From: Ruminococcus sp.
GTDB lineage: Bacteria > Bacillota > Clostridia > Oscillospirales > Acutalibacteraceae
Length of the DNA: 64,000 bases
Direction of reading: 5' to 3'
Assembly (NCBI GenBank): GCA_004555265.1
Contig: SFIQ01000014.1
Span: 1 to 64,000 of the forward strand
Shown: positions 23,116 to 32,944 of the stretch, piece by piece
Layout of the letters: each line of letters begins with the position of its first letter
How positions within the stretch are numbered: position 1 is the first letter of the stretch
The notes under the pieces: model-generated
Databases searched by the model: none
What the model saw: the letters and a program-made list of their open reading frames with translations, nothing else
What the model was told of the DNA's origin: nothing
Translations under genes and position numbers: made by a program

Positions 23116-23808
23116 GTGAAAAACAGACAGAAGAAATGCAAAGTCCGTACCGAATGGAAACTGTTGTTGATAACAGCGGCGCTCGCAGTGGTCGGTGCGG
23201 TTTTGCTTTCCTATATGCGTCCCGTGATTTTGGCGTATGCCCAAACCGTTGCCAAACGCATGCTTTTGTCCGCCGCCAACGAAGCGGTTGTCAATGTCCT
23301 GCGGGAGACAAATACGGATTATGACGATTTGGTGCGCCTTTCCACCGACACGGACAACCGCATTACAGGTTTGCAAATTGACGCGCTCGCCATCAATTTG
23401 TTGAAAAGTCAAATTTCTTTGGAGATTGAACGCATTGCCGCCGCAGAGGATACCTTTTATACTTACATTCCCGTCGGCTCCTTTCTGGGCAGTGAATATA
23501 CGGCAGGGCGCGGGCCGAAAATACGGTTTTCCATGCAGGTGACCTCCAACAGCGCCGTGGAGTTTCAGTCGGAATTTAAAGACGCAGGCTTAAACCAGGT
23601 CGTGCACCGCATTTATTTGTATATCACCGTAACGGGGCGGTTGGTATTGGCGGGCACAAAGGATACCTTTTCGGTGGAAACCTCCGCTTTGCTTGCGGAA
23701 ACAGTCATTGTAGGGTTGACGCCCGACGCATTCACCGAGGTCAACGAGGGTATAAACAGCGACATCGCGGATAAAATCAGCAATTACGGTGCAGAAGCCG
23801 CGCCGTAA
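23116..23808 (+). CDS. yunB: Sporulation protein YunB
   Basis: A 230-residue protein with one N-terminal membrane helix (about residues 17-36, after a basic stretch) and an extracytoplasmic domain with the segments TNTDYDDLVRL, YIPVGSFLGSEY and RGPKIRF that mark YunB. In Bacillus the gene belongs to the SigE mother-cell regulon and aids spore formation; its biochemical role is unknown. A GTG start at 23116 is chosen because AGGTG lies 8 nt upstream. A SigE-like -10 (CGTACAAT, 23085-23092) is present but without a convincing -35. It is divergent from the GntR gene. Confidence 0.88.
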   Translation: MKNRQKKCKVRTEWKLLLITAALAVVGAVLLSYMRPVILAYAQTVAKRMLLSAANEAVVNVLRETNTDYDDLVRLSTDTDNRITGLQIDALAINLLKSQISLEIERIAAAEDTFYTYIPVGSFLGSEYTAGRGPKIRFSMQVTSNSAVEFQSEFKDAGLNQVVHRIYLYITVTGRLVLAGTKDTFSVETSALLAETVIVGLTPDAFTEVNEGINSDIADKISNYGAEAAP

Positions 23809-23909
23809 CCCCCGAAACGCCAATTACTTTTGAAAACGGATTGATTTCCGTGGGAATTTGTGGTATTTTGATGTAGAAGAATTTTCGTATCAAACGAAGG
23901 AGCAACAGC

Positions 23910-25880
23910 GTGCAGAAGCGTGTTTTTGAAAACTTAAAAACCAATTGGGCGTTTTTGCCGCTTGCGGCGGTGACGATTTTGCTGTGCACATTCGGTTCTT
24001 TGGCATCCGTCGCAAAAGGCTTATGGGCAGTCCCCGCTGTATTGACTGTGGCGGCGGTGCTCTGTTTGCCGCATCTGTTTGCGGTGCGCGGCATTCCGAA
24101 GAAAAAGCGGGTATACTGCGGCTGGCTTTCGGCGGCGGTGGCTGTGCTTGCATCGTGGGATTTGTACCTGACCTTGCCGAAGTGCGCGTATTTTACAAGG
24201 GTGTCCACAGAACATCCCGCTATACAAACGCCGCTTTTGTGGGTGTTGGTCATTTTCCTCGGCGTATCAATGTTTTGGACGGGTTTTCTGTTGCTTTTGC
24301 ATTTCCCGCAAAGCGTTGCTTGCCGATATGCGCAACCCGCCGCGCCGGCTGCGGCAAAAAACAAAAAAAATACCGTTTTTCTGTGGCTGTATTGCGCGCT
24401 GACGGCCTTTGTCATTTTAACCGTTTGTACCAAGTCCTCCTTTTTGTATCCGTTGAATGATTGGGTGGATGCAAACTGCTTTTTCACCGTCGGTAAGGCG
24501 CTTGCAAACGGCAAGGTGCTTTACCGCGATATTTACGAGCAAAAAGGCCCGTGGCTCTATTTTCTGCACGCCATTTGTTACCGTATCTCCGAAAAAACCT
24601 TTTTCGGCGTGTATTTGCTGGAACTTGTGTCGGGCACGGCGTTTTTGTATTTTGCCGCAAAACTGATGCGGCTGTACCGCGCGAAAGGTATATCGGTTTT
24701 GTTGCCCCTGTTGGCGGCGGTCATTTACGCTTCCTATGCATTTTGCCACGGCGACAGCGTCGAAGAACTATGCCTGCCGCTGTTCTCGGCGGGGCTGTAT
24801 ATTGCCGAACGCGCATTTTTCGAAAAGCGTACCGTCTCTTTGCGCGAGTGGATTTTGTTGGGCGTGCTCGGGGGCTTGGCGTTCTGGATGAAATTTAATT
24901 TGGCGGGCTTTTTTGTCGGCCTTGCGCTCGTGCCGCTTTGGAAAACCCTGCGGCAAGACGGTGTAAAAGCATTATTGAAATCCATACTTTGCATTTTGAC
25001 AGGCGTGTTGCTTCCGACCATACCCGTGCTTGTATATTTCGGCTCTGTCGGCGCGTTTTGTGCCCTTTGGGAAGCCTATTTCTATAATAATTTGTTTGTA
25101 TATGCCGACAGCGGTGACGAGACCTTGACTGCGGCGGCGTTTTTGGAACGGCTGTTTTCGCGTATTGGGCGCAATGCGTCTAAAAATGTGCTGTATGCCG
25201 TGCCCGGATTTGCGGCGGTGCTTTGGTATACCGCAACCGCCGAAAAGGGCAGACGCGCCCATCTGCTTTTGTGCGCGCTGTTTACGGTGCTGTTTGTCTA
25301 TTCGGGCGATGCGGCATATCCGTATTACAGCCTTGCTTTTGCTGTATTTTCCGTATTTGCCGCGGCGGCGCTCGGAAAATGTATCGGTCGTGTGTTTGTT
25401 AAGCCGACGAAACGGTGGCTTCGCGTTTCTTTGGCGGGCATATCGCTGTGCTGTGCGGGCTTGTTTGCTTTCTGCACGAGCGACAATGTGTATTTGATGC
25501 AGTATTCCAAAGAGGATTTGCCGCAGTATCGGTTTGAAAAAATCATCAACAGTGTAGAACATCCCACCTTGTTAAACTACGGCTTTTTGGACGGCGGTTT
25601 TTACACGACCACAGGCATTGTGCCCGACAGCCGCTATTTCTGTCGGTTAAATATCTCGCTGTCGGAGATGTATGTGGAGCAAAGTATGGCTGTGTACCGA
25701 CAAAAGACCGATTTTGTGGTAACGCGCAGTAAGCCGTTACAAAATGAACACTATATCTGTGTCGATACGGCGACGCTGTATTTTGAAGGAAAAGAGTATA
25801 CCTATTATCTGTACGCCGCCGAGCGTGTTCTTCCCGCCCTTACCGAAAACGGCGTCCTGTCCGCTGTGACCGCGCCTTGA
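23910..25880 (+). CDS. GT39-type membrane glycosyltransferase
   Basis: A 656-residue integral membrane protein with about 12 hydrophobic segments. After the fourth helix it has the family loop YRDIYEQKGPWLYF, in which Asp and Glu next to a Lys-Gly-Pro are expected to bind the polyprenyl-phosphate sugar donor, as in PMT_2/ArnT-like enzymes. It likely transfers a sugar from a lipid carrier to a cell-surface acceptor on the outer face of the membrane. The GTG start has GGAG 8 nt upstream. No other cell-wall sugar gene is adjacent, so the acceptor is unknown. Confidence 0.85.
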   Translation: MQKRVFENLKTNWAFLPLAAVTILLCTFGSLASVAKGLWAVPAVLTVAAVLCLPHLFAVRGIPKKKRVYCGWLSAAVAVLASWDLYLTLPKCAYFTRVSTEHPAIQTPLLWVLVIFLGVSMFWTGFLLLLHFPQSVACRYAQPAAPAAAKNKKNTVFLWLYCALTAFVILTVCTKSSFLYPLNDWVDANCFFTVGKALANGKVLYRDIYEQKGPWLYFLHAICYRISEKTFFGVYLLELVSGTAFLYFAAKLMRLYRAKGISVLLPLLAAVIYASYAFCHGDSVEELCLPLFSAGLYIAERAFFEKRTVSLREWILLGVLGGLAFWMKFNLAGFFVGLALVPLWKTLRQDGVKALLKSILCILTGVLLPTIPVLVYFGSVGAFCALWEAYFYNNLFVYADSGDETLTAAAFLERLFSRIGRNASKNVLYAVPGFAAVLWYTATAEKGRRAHLLLCALFTVLFVYSGDAAYPYYSLAFAVFSVFAAAALGKCIGRVFVKPTKRWLRVSLAGISLCCAGLFAFCTSDNVYLMQYSKEDLPQYRFEKIINSVEHPTLLNYGFLDGGFYTTTGIVPDSRYFCRLNISLSEMYVEQSMAVYRQKTDFVVTRSKPLQNEHYICVDTATLYFEGKEYTYYLYAAERVLPALTENGVLSAVTAP

Positions 25881-25968
25881 TGTCCTTTGCTGTGGTATTT
25901 CGTGCGTTTGCAAAGGCAATTTTGGGTTTGTAGGGGTGCTTTTGGAACGAACGAAATACAGGATTAGG

Positions 25969-26130
25969 GTAGGGCGGGGGCTTGCTCCCGCCGCTTATGC
26001 CCCCTCTGACGAGGGGGCTGTCAAATGCGTAGCATTTGACTGGGGGAGAGATTTTTTCATTTCTCTCCCTCCGTCACGCCTTACGGCGTGCCACCTCCCT
26101 CTGAGAGGGAGGGGATACGGGGCGCCGAGA
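25969..26130. repeat. Composite intergenic repeat with several hairpins
   Basis: Non-coding sequence made of a chain of palindromes: GGGCGGGGG-CTTG-CTCCCGCC, CCCCCTC-TGAC-GAGGGGG, TCAAATGC-GTA-GCATTTGA, ACGCC-TTA-CGGCGT, and CCTCCCTCTGAGAGGGAGG. A related GTAGGGCGAGGGCTTGCTCCCGCC unit begins at 58251. It looks like a family of dispersed gut-Clostridia palindromic repeats. Confidence 0.6.
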
Positions 26131-26152
26131 ACCCCAATTTGAGAATAAAAAT

Positions 26153-26190
26153 AACCACGGAGAAAAGCAAGATAGCTTTTCTCCGTGGTT
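26153..26190. terminator. ligA: Bidirectional terminator after ligA
   Basis: A perfect 16-bp stem (AACCACGGAGAAAAGC and its complement) with a 6-nt loop. It lies between the convergent glycosyltransferase and ligA genes. Confidence 0.9.
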
Positions 26191-26208
26191 TGCATTCTAC
26201 AATGTTTT

Positions 26209-28191
26209 TTATTTTATCATTTCCTGAAATTCCGTCTCGGAAATAATCGTCACGCCCAACTGCTGTGCTTTGGTGAGCTTACTGCCTGCGTCCTCGCCCG
26301 CCAGCACATAATCCGTTTTCTTGGAAACGGACGAAGCGGTTTTTCCCTTAAAACTTTCTATGATTTTGCTTGCTTCACTGCGCGTCATAGTGGGGAGTGT
26401 GCCCGTCAGCACAAAGGTTTTGCCCTCAAAACGGTTGTCTACGATTTCCTTTTTTGAACGCATATTCACGCCTGCCGCGGTAAGTGCGTCAATCAATTCG
26501 CGGGATTGCGCCAGCGCGAAAAACTGCACAACGCTGTCCGCCATCACTTCGCCGAACCCGTCAATCGCAAGAATCTCCTCGCGCGAGGCGGTTTCCAACG
26601 CGTCCATGGTCAAAAAATGCTCTGCGAGCAGTGCCGCCGCCTTTTGCCCGATGTGGCGAATGCCGAGTGCAAATACCAATTTTCCCAAATCGTTTTCTTT
26701 GGATTTTTCCACGGCGTTGCGCAGGTTTTCTGCGCTTTTTTCACCCATTCTGTCGAGTGCGGCGATTTTTTCATAGTCCAAATTGTAAATGTCCGCGGCA
26801 TTGCGGAGCATGTCTTTTTCCACCAATACCTCTAAAACCGCTTCCCCTAAGCCTTCAATATCCATTGCGTCGCGGCTGCAAAAATGAATGAGCATCCGCA
26901 ATAACTGCGCGGGGCAATCGGGGTTGGTACAGCGGATTGCCGCCTCGTCCTGTTCGCGCATAACCGGTGCGCCGCAAGACGGGCAGATTTTCGGCATTTC
27001 GTAAAGCGGTGCGCCGTCCTGATGTCGGCTTACGGACAGCACTTCGGGAATAATATCGCCCGCCTTGCGAATGACCACCGTGTCCCCGATGGAAATGTTC
27101 TTTTCCCGAATAAAATCCTCGTTGTGGAGTGTTGCGCGGCTGACGGTTGTGCCCGCCAGCAAAACGGGCTCGAAAACCGCCGTCGGGGTAAGAACCCCCG
27201 TGCGCCCCACATTGATTTCAATATCCAAAAGCGTGGTTTCCTTTTCCTCAGGCGGATATTTAAAGGCGATTGCCCATTTCGGGTATTTCGCCGTACTGCC
27301 CAAGGCTTCGCGCGCGGAAAAATCGTCCACCTTAATCACCGCGCCGTCAATATCAAAGGGGAGGGTATAGCGAATGTCCCCGATGCGGCGGATTTCCGCG
27401 AGCGCTTCGTCAATATTGTTGCACGGCGTATAAAACGGCACGGTCTTAAACCCGAGCGTTTTTAAATAATCCAAGGATTCCTTGTGTCCGTGCAAGGTTT
27501 TTCCCTCGATACGCTGAATGTTGAATACGAAAATATCCAATTTCCGTTTCGCGGTGATTTTCGGATTTTTCTGCCGCAAAGAGCCCGCCGCCGCATTGCG
27601 TGGATTTTTAAACGGCTTTTCCTCGTTTAACTCCTGTTCTTTCACGATTTCCAAAAAGGTATCCCGGGGCATATAGACCTCACCGCGTACCTCCAAAAAC
27701 GGCAAATCGGTGTTGATGCGCAACGGGATGCTGCGCACGGTGCGCAAATTGGCGGTAATATCCTCGCCCGTTACACCGTCACCGCGCGTACTGCCGCGGG
27801 TAAACACGCCGTTTTCATATTCCAAAGACACCGAAAGCCCGTCGATTTTCGGCTCGACAACATATCGCACTGCGCCGATGCCGCCGTTTACGCGTGCGTC
27901 AAAATCGCGGATTTCCCCTTCGGAAAACGCGTCCTGTAAACTTTCCATTTTCACGGGGTGCACAACCGGCGAAAAGGCATTGTCCGCCTCGCCCCCGACG
28001 CGGTGGGTGGGGGAGTCCGCCGTGAGCAGTTCGGGGTATTCTTCTTCAATGCCCTGTAATTCGCGCATCAGCATATCGTATTCATAATCCGAAATATCGT
28101 TTTCATTTTCCACATAATAGCGGTAAATGTGGTGGTTCAGTTCTTGACGCAAGTCTTTCGCGCGCGCTTTTGCCGTTTCAAAATCCAACAT
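26209..28191 (-). CDS. ligA: NAD-dependent DNA ligase
   Basis: A 660-residue ligase that seals nicks in replication and repair using NAD. The adenylation Lys is K115 in EPKIDGLSVS. Domain order is complete: Ia and adenylation domain, OB fold (VVIRKAGDIIPEV), Cys4 zinc finger (CPSCG, CTNPDC), helix-hairpin-helix repeats (DIEGLGEAV, LAIDGFGEVMADSV) and a C-terminal BRCT (FVLTGTLPTMTRSEA). The start at 28191 follows GGAGG. Minus-strand promoter at 28247-28220. Confidence 0.97.
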   Translation of the reverse strand: MLDFETAKARAKDLRQELNHHIYRYYVENENDISDYEYDMLMRELQGIEEEYPELLTADSPTHRVGGEADNAFSPVVHPVKMESLQDAFSEGEIRDFDARVNGGIGAVRYVVEPKIDGLSVSLEYENGVFTRGSTRGDGVTGEDITANLRTVRSIPLRINTDLPFLEVRGEVYMPRDTFLEIVKEQELNEEKPFKNPRNAAAGSLRQKNPKITAKRKLDIFVFNIQRIEGKTLHGHKESLDYLKTLGFKTVPFYTPCNNIDEALAEIRRIGDIRYTLPFDIDGAVIKVDDFSAREALGSTAKYPKWAIAFKYPPEEKETTLLDIEINVGRTGVLTPTAVFEPVLLAGTTVSRATLHNEDFIREKNISIGDTVVIRKAGDIIPEVLSVSRHQDGAPLYEMPKICPSCGAPVMREQDEAAIRCTNPDCPAQLLRMLIHFCSRDAMDIEGLGEAVLEVLVEKDMLRNAADIYNLDYEKIAALDRMGEKSAENLRNAVEKSKENDLGKLVFALGIRHIGQKAAALLAEHFLTMDALETASREEILAIDGFGEVMADSVVQFFALAQSRELIDALTAAGVNMRSKKEIVDNRFEGKTFVLTGTLPTMTRSEASKIIESFKGKTASSVSKKTDYVLAGEDAGSKLTKAQQLGVTIISETEFQEMIK

Positions 28192-28219
28192 AATGTGCCT
28201 CCGAGTGCATTCTTTTTTT

Positions 28220-28247
28220 ATTGTACCATAAAAATTCATTTTTACAA
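28220..28247 (-). promoter_or_regulatory. ligA: SigA promoter of ligA
   Basis: On the minus strand: TTGTAA (28247-28242), 16 nt, TACAAT (28225-28220), 29 nt before the ATG. Confidence 0.7.
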
Positions 28248-28289
28248 TCCCCGACTGCATATAGAAAGAGTAGGAAAGGGGCTGTGTTT

Positions 28290-29459
28290 ATGAAAAAAAT
28301 ACTATCGGTTTTTTTAAGTGTTTTATTGCTCGTGTTGTGTGTGTTGCCGTGTGCCGCCGCCGAGGAATTGCCGCCGATGCAGGTGGAAATCTCGGCGAAA
28401 GCAGGCATTTTGGTCGATGTCGACAGCGGAAAAGTCTTTATGGCGCAAAACGCGCACGACAAACTGTACCCCGCCTCTGTCACCAAAATTATGACGCTTT
28501 TGTTGGTGGTCGAGGCGATTGACGAGGGCAGAATTTCGTTGAATGATACCGTGACCGCCAGCCGTGAGGCGTGCGAAAAGGGTGGGTCGCAGATATGGCT
28601 TGAAGAGGGCGAGCAAATGACGGTAGACGAACTTTTAAAAGCCGCCGCTGTGGCGAGCGCCAACGACGCCTGCGAAGCGCTCTCGGAGTATGTGGCGGGG
28701 AGCAGTACGGCGTTTGTCAAAATGATGAACGAGCGCGCCAAAGAACTCGGTATGCACGATACAACCTTTGAGAACTGTACGGGGCTCGACGATACCGCGG
28801 AAAACCACAAAACCAGCGCGTACGATATTGCGTTGATGTCCCGTGAACTGTTAAAGCACCAGCGCATTGTGCAATATACCACCATTTGGATGGACAGCTT
28901 GCGCGACGGCAAAACGGAACTGACCAACACCAATAAGTTGGTGCGGTTTTACGAAGGCGCAACGGGTTTAAAAACCGGTACCACTTCCAAAGCGGGGTGC
29001 TGTGTCGCGGCAAGCGCCGAACGCGACGGCTTGCATTTGATTGCCGTGGTGTTGGGAAGTGATTCAAGCGACGCGCGCTTTAACAGTGCAAGGGCGATGC
29101 TGGATTGGGGCTTTGCAAATTACGAAAGCGTGGAGTTGACAGTGGACAGTACACAAATTCCCGCCGTCTCGGTTTTACACGGGATGACCGATTCTATTCA
29201 GCCGCAAATCCCCGAAACGAAAAAAGTTGTGTTGGAAAAAGGCAAGAAATCCGCCGTAACGCAGGAAATCGACCTTGCCGCCTCGGTCGAAGCGCCCGTC
29301 GAAGCGGGTCAGTTGCTCGGACGCGTCATTTTTCAGTCGGCGGGCGAAACGGTCTGCACCTACGATTTGACCAATGCAACCGCTGTGGAACGGTTGACAT
29401 TTGCCGAGGCGTTTCGCCGAATTTTGTGCATTTTGTGCCAATCATGCACGGGATTGTAA
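28290..29459 (+). CDS. dacF: D-alanyl-D-alanine carboxypeptidase (DacF-like)
   Basis: A 389-residue penicillin-binding protein that trims the terminal D-Ala of peptidoglycan stem peptides. It has a signal peptide (residues 1-24), the active-site Ser in S63-V-T-K66, S123-A-N125, and K228-T-G230. A C-terminal beta domain follows, ending in an amphipathic stretch (FAEAFRRILCILCQ) suited to membrane attachment. DacF-type enzymes in spore formers act on the spore cortex, but a vegetative DacA-like role cannot be excluded. The start at 28290 has AAAGGGG upstream. It is divergent from ligA. Confidence 0.92.
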   Translation: MKKILSVFLSVLLLVLCVLPCAAAEELPPMQVEISAKAGILVDVDSGKVFMAQNAHDKLYPASVTKIMTLLLVVEAIDEGRISLNDTVTASREACEKGGSQIWLEEGEQMTVDELLKAAAVASANDACEALSEYVAGSSTAFVKMMNERAKELGMHDTTFENCTGLDDTAENHKTSAYDIALMSRELLKHQRIVQYTTIWMDSLRDGKTELTNTNKLVRFYEGATGLKTGTTSKAGCCVAASAERDGLHLIAVVLGSDSSDARFNSARAMLDWGFANYESVELTVDSTQIPAVSVLHGMTDSIQPQIPETKKVVLEKGKKSAVTQEIDLAASVEAPVEAGQLLGRVIFQSAGETVCTYDLTNATAVERLTFAEAFRRILCILCQSCTGL

Positions 29460-29499
29460 ATTTTAACAGAGATTTTTCAAAAAAATTCACAATTTCGTA

Positions 29500-29528
29500 T
29501 TGAAAAGCGGCGGAATTTAAGGTAGAAT
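29500..29528 (+). promoter_or_regulatory. pgi: SigA promoter of pgi
   Basis: TTGAAA (29500-29505), 17 nt, TAGAAT (29523-29528). Confidence 0.7.
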
Positions 29529-29599
29529 AAATGCAACATAGAAAAGATGTTAAATGAAGCCGCGCGGTGCGGCAAAACCAAAGGGGTAAATTTTTACAA

Positions 29600-30940
29600 A
29601 TGGCACTTAGACTGAACACCAAATATTTGAACGGTTTTATTTCCGACAGCGACTATGCCGCCATTGCAGACGAAGTCAAAGCGGCGCATCAAAAGTTGAT
29701 TTCCAAAACGGGCGAGGGCAGCGATTTCCTCGGCTGGGTCGATTTGCCGGTGGATTACGATAAAGAAGAATTTGCACGCATCGAAAAAGCGGCGGCGAAA
29801 ATCCGTAAGGATTCCGAGGTATTGGTTGTCATCGGCATCGGCGGCAGTTATCTCGGCGCGCGTGCGGCCATCGAATTCTGCAAATCCCAAAACTACAATT
29901 TGCTTTGCAAAGATACCCCGCAAATCTTTTTCAGCGGGAACTCCATCAGTTCTGCGGCGCTCAATGAAATCGTGGCGCTTTGCGAAAATAAAGACTTTTC
30001 GGTGAATGTGATTTCCAAATCGGGCACCACCACGGAGCCGGCGGTTTCGTTCCGTATTTTCCGCGAATTGCTGGAAAAGAAATACGGCAAAGCGGAAGCC
30101 GCAAAGCGGATTTATGTCACCACCGACCGTGCAAAGGGCACGTTAAAAGAACTTTCCGATGAAGAAGGCTATGAAACCTTTGTTGTGCCGGACGATGTCG
30201 GCGGCAGATACTCCGTGCTGACCGCAGTCGGCCTTCTGCCGATTGCCGCGGCGGGCATTGACATTGCCGCGATGATGCAGGGCGCTGCGGATGCAAGAAC
30301 CGCCTATTCCAAAGACGATTTAACCGAAAACGATTGCTGTAAATATGCGGCAATCCGCAATATCCTGTACCGCAAAGGCAAGGCAGTCGAAATGATGGTT
30401 GCCTACGAGCCCGATTACACGATGATGAACGAATGGTTCAAACAACTGTTCGGCGAGTCCGAGGGCAAGTGCGGCAAGGGCTTGTTCCCTGCAAGTGCGG
30501 TGTTTTCCACCGATTTGCATTCGATGGGGCAATATATTCAGGAGGGTGAACGCGTCCTGTTTGAAACCGCCGTTGTGTTTGACAAGCCCAAAACCGAAGT
30601 CACTATCGGGACGGATGAAAAGAATGCCGACGGGTTGAATTTCTTGGCGGGCAAAACCATGGCATATGTCAACCGCAAGGCGTTTGAGGGTACGGTGCTC
30701 GCCCATGTGGACGGCGGCGTGCCGAATGTGGTGCTGGAAGTTCCTGAAATGGACGCCTACAACTTCGGCTATCTTGTGTATTTTCTGGAAACGGCTTGCG
30801 CGGTTTCGGGCTATACCTTGGGCGTGAATCCCTTTAATCAGCCGGGTGTGGAAAGCTACAAACGCAATATGTTTGCGCTGTTGGGCAAGCCCGGCTATGA
30901 AGAAATGACCAAGGCGCTTGAACAAAGACTCGGTCTGTAA
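29600..30940 (+). CDS. pgi: Glucose-6-phosphate isomerase
   Basis: A 446-residue isomerase interconverting glucose 6-phosphate and fructose 6-phosphate, close to the short Firmicute form. Segments: VVIGIGGSYLGARA, VISKSGTTTEPAVSFR (phosphate-binding), and the C-terminal GVNPFNQPGVESYK. The ATG at 29600 follows AAAGGGG at a rather long 13-nt spacing; no better start is visible. The promoter lies at 29500-29528. Confidence 0.96.
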   Translation: MALRLNTKYLNGFISDSDYAAIADEVKAAHQKLISKTGEGSDFLGWVDLPVDYDKEEFARIEKAAAKIRKDSEVLVVIGIGGSYLGARAAIEFCKSQNYNLLCKDTPQIFFSGNSISSAALNEIVALCENKDFSVNVISKSGTTTEPAVSFRIFRELLEKKYGKAEAAKRIYVTTDRAKGTLKELSDEEGYETFVVPDDVGGRYSVLTAVGLLPIAAAGIDIAAMMQGAADARTAYSKDDLTENDCCKYAAIRNILYRKGKAVEMMVAYEPDYTMMNEWFKQLFGESEGKCGKGLFPASAVFSTDLHSMGQYIQEGERVLFETAVVFDKPKTEVTIGTDEKNADGLNFLAGKTMAYVNRKAFEGTVLAHVDGGVPNVVLEVPEMDAYNFGYLVYFLETACAVSGYTLGVNPFNQPGVESYKRNMFALLGKPGYEEMTKALEQRLGL

Positions 30941-30997
30941 TCCCTTTCGTTTTATCCCGCAGGGGCGGTTATAATACATATTCAGGAGGAGACTACG

Positions 30998-31417
30998 ATG
31001 GTATCTCTTATTATCGGCCACAAAGGCTCGGGCAAAACAAAACTGCTGGTTGACAAGGTTAACGCGGCAATCGAAAAATCCAACGGCAATGTCATTTGCG
31101 TGGAAAAGGAAACCAAGCTGACATATGATGTGAGCTACCGCGCACGCTTGGTGGCGACCGATAGCTTTTCGGTTTCCGGCTTTGATGCGCTTTACGGCTT
31201 TTTAAGCGGGCTTTGCGCCGGGGACCACGATATTACCGATATTTTTGTGGATGCGACTTTCCGCATCGGCGGCAGAGATTATGAGGCGCTTGCCGACTTC
31301 CTCAAAAAGGTTGACGAGCTTGGGAAAATGACCGATACTGCATTTACATTCACGGTTTCGACCGACCTCGAGAATTTGCCCGAGAGAATGTTTGCGTATT
31401 GCGAAAAAATCAACTGA
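30998..31417 (+). CDS. Small P-loop protein, ATP-binding, unknown role
   Basis: A 139-residue protein starting with the P-loop GHKGSGKTK (residues 7-15), with a likely Walker B DIFVDA near residue 87. It is small for a functional ATPase, but the hydrophobic strands fit a compact P-loop NTPase. Strong GGAGGAG ribosome site. A terminator hairpin lies just after it. Function not recognised. Confidence 0.75.
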   Translation: MVSLIIGHKGSGKTKLLVDKVNAAIEKSNGNVICVEKETKLTYDVSYRARLVATDSFSVSGFDALYGFLSGLCAGDHDITDIFVDATFRIGGRDYEALADFLKKVDELGKMTDTAFTFTVSTDLENLPERMFAYCEKIN

Positions 31418-31430
31418 TTACCATTCTCAA

Positions 31431-31462
31431 AAAGCCGTTGTGGTGTCACAGCGGCTTTCTTT
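31431..31462 (+). terminator. Rho-independent terminator
   Basis: Stem AAAGCCGTTGTG/CACAGCGGCTTT (31431-31442/31447-31458, one G-T pair) with CTTTTA after it, between two genes of the same direction. Confidence 0.75.
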
Positions 31463-31481
31463 TATGAGAGGAAGAAAGCGT

Positions 31482-32342
31482 ATGAAGCGTATTCTCTGTA
31501 TCGTTTTGTGCCTTTGTCTGTTTGTACCGTTTGCCGGCTGTGCGGTGAAGGGCGCGGACAAAGCATTTTACGATATTCCGTTTACAAGCGAAACCACGGC
31601 GCTTGTCCCCCTTGCAGAAGCCGAGCAAACCTTTCAAAACGAATATTATGTTTTTACTTCGGAACGCGAATTGGAAAAAGGCGTTGAGGCGCTTGCGCAG
31701 GCGTTTGATGTTTCTGCGGTTGCCGATGGGGAAACACAGTCCTTTTTGTCTTTGACCGCGCCCTATACCGCGGACTTTTTTAAGGAAAATGTCCTGCTGT
31801 TCGTCAAACGGTATCATTCGACCGAAGCGGTTTTACAACTGCAATCGCTCGACGCAGTCGATAATGCGTTTCAAATTCACGCGACGCTTGAAAGCGGCGC
31901 GCCGGCAACCGTTGTGTACCGCGTATATTTGCTGGCGTTTCATAAACAATATCTCCTGTCAGGGGAGACTTCGGTCGATGTGGAAACCGTGTCCGTCGAA
32001 CCGCAGACAGCCTCCGATTTGGAATCGTTGACGGTTGCGGTCGGGGAGCAATATAAGACTGTGGAGGACACCGCGGCGGCGGATGCTTTGATTGCAAAAA
32101 TTCGGGGTATGCAGTTTACACCGTCTGATTATGACCCGGACAGTCATACCCACGCGACGGGCGATGTCACGGTGGTCGGACGCGGCTTTTATGCGGTATT
32201 TACGGACGACTATATTGCCGTCGGCAACGCGGTCTATGTCCCCGACAGTGCGGCAAAGCAAGCGGTGCTGGACGCGTACCAAACCCTGCCCGGCGCGATT
32301 AAAACGATGCGCACCGTAACAGAAAGTGCAGAAGACGAATAA
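31482..32342 (+). CDS. Lipoprotein of unknown function
   Basis: A 286-residue protein with a lipoprotein signal peptide and lipobox (FAGC, Cys at about residue 20). The mature part has no recognised domain; it contains beta-rich stretches and a DYDPDSHTHATGDVTVVG region. The start at 31482 is chosen because GAGGAAG precedes it and the signal peptide begins there. Confidence 0.75.
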   Translation: MKRILCIVLCLCLFVPFAGCAVKGADKAFYDIPFTSETTALVPLAEAEQTFQNEYYVFTSERELEKGVEALAQAFDVSAVADGETQSFLSLTAPYTADFFKENVLLFVKRYHSTEAVLQLQSLDAVDNAFQIHATLESGAPATVVYRVYLLAFHKQYLLSGETSVDVETVSVEPQTASDLESLTVAVGEQYKTVEDTAAADALIAKIRGMQFTPSDYDPDSHTHATGDVTVVGRGFYAVFTDDYIAVGNAVYVPDSAAKQAVLDAYQTLPGAIKTMRTVTESAEDE

Positions 32343-32377
32343 TTTCGGAAAAACACGCAGCCCCCAAAAAGTTTTTG

Positions 32378-32406
32378 TTGACAAAACCGTATTGACCCAT
32401 TATAAT
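32378..32406 (+). promoter_or_regulatory. SigA promoter of the DUF177-rpmF operon
   Basis: TTGACA (32378-32383), 17 nt, TATAAT (32401-32406): a full consensus match. Confidence 0.85.
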
Positions 32407-32434
32407 ATTCTTTGCGTTAGTTTAGAGGTATGTT

Positions 32435-32920
32435 ATGTTTATTGAATTAGAGCCCGTTTTTAACAACATCGGTTCCAAAAAAATGTTCGAGTATTCGTTC
32501 GTTTTGGAGGATTGTGAAATCCGCGAGCCTGCTAAGGCGAAAGGCGTTGTTGAAAACCGCGCGGGGGTAGTTACCTTAACTGCCGATACGGTTTTGGAAT
32601 ACCAAACCGTTTGTGACCGTTGCTTAAAACCGCTTACCCGTACCGTGCAAAAGCAATTTGTGCACACGCTTGTCTCCGCCCTCAATGATGAGGACAATGA
32701 CGATTTCATTTTGGTCGAGGATATGCACTTTGATTTAGATGAACTTCTGCGGGAGGACATTTTGCTGCATATTCCGACAAAAGAGTTGTGCAAGCCCGAT
32801 TGTAAAGGGCTGTGCCCAATGTGCGGGGCGGATTTAAATGTAACAACCTGTTCCTGTAAGCCGCCTGTTGACCCGCGCCTTGCGGTGTTGCAGTCGCTGC
32901 TTGACAACGAAGAACCGTAA
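32435..32920 (+). CDS. DUF177 (YceD) protein
   Basis: A 161-residue YceD-family protein. Cys pairs (CDRCLKPL, CKPDCKGLCPMCGADLN, CSCK) suggest a zinc site. In most bacteria yceD precedes rpmF, as here (24-nt gap). In plants and bacteria the family has been linked to 23S rRNA and ribosome maturation. It has its own consensus promoter, so DUF177 and L32 are coexpressed. Confidence 0.92.
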   Translation: MFIELEPVFNNIGSKKMFEYSFVLEDCEIREPAKAKGVVENRAGVVTLTADTVLEYQTVCDRCLKPLTRTVQKQFVHTLVSALNDEDNDDFILVEDMHFDLDELLREDILLHIPTKELCKPDCKGLCPMCGADLNVTTCSCKPPVDPRLAVLQSLLDNEEP

Positions 32921-32944
32921 TTTAACATAAGGAGAGCAAAGAAA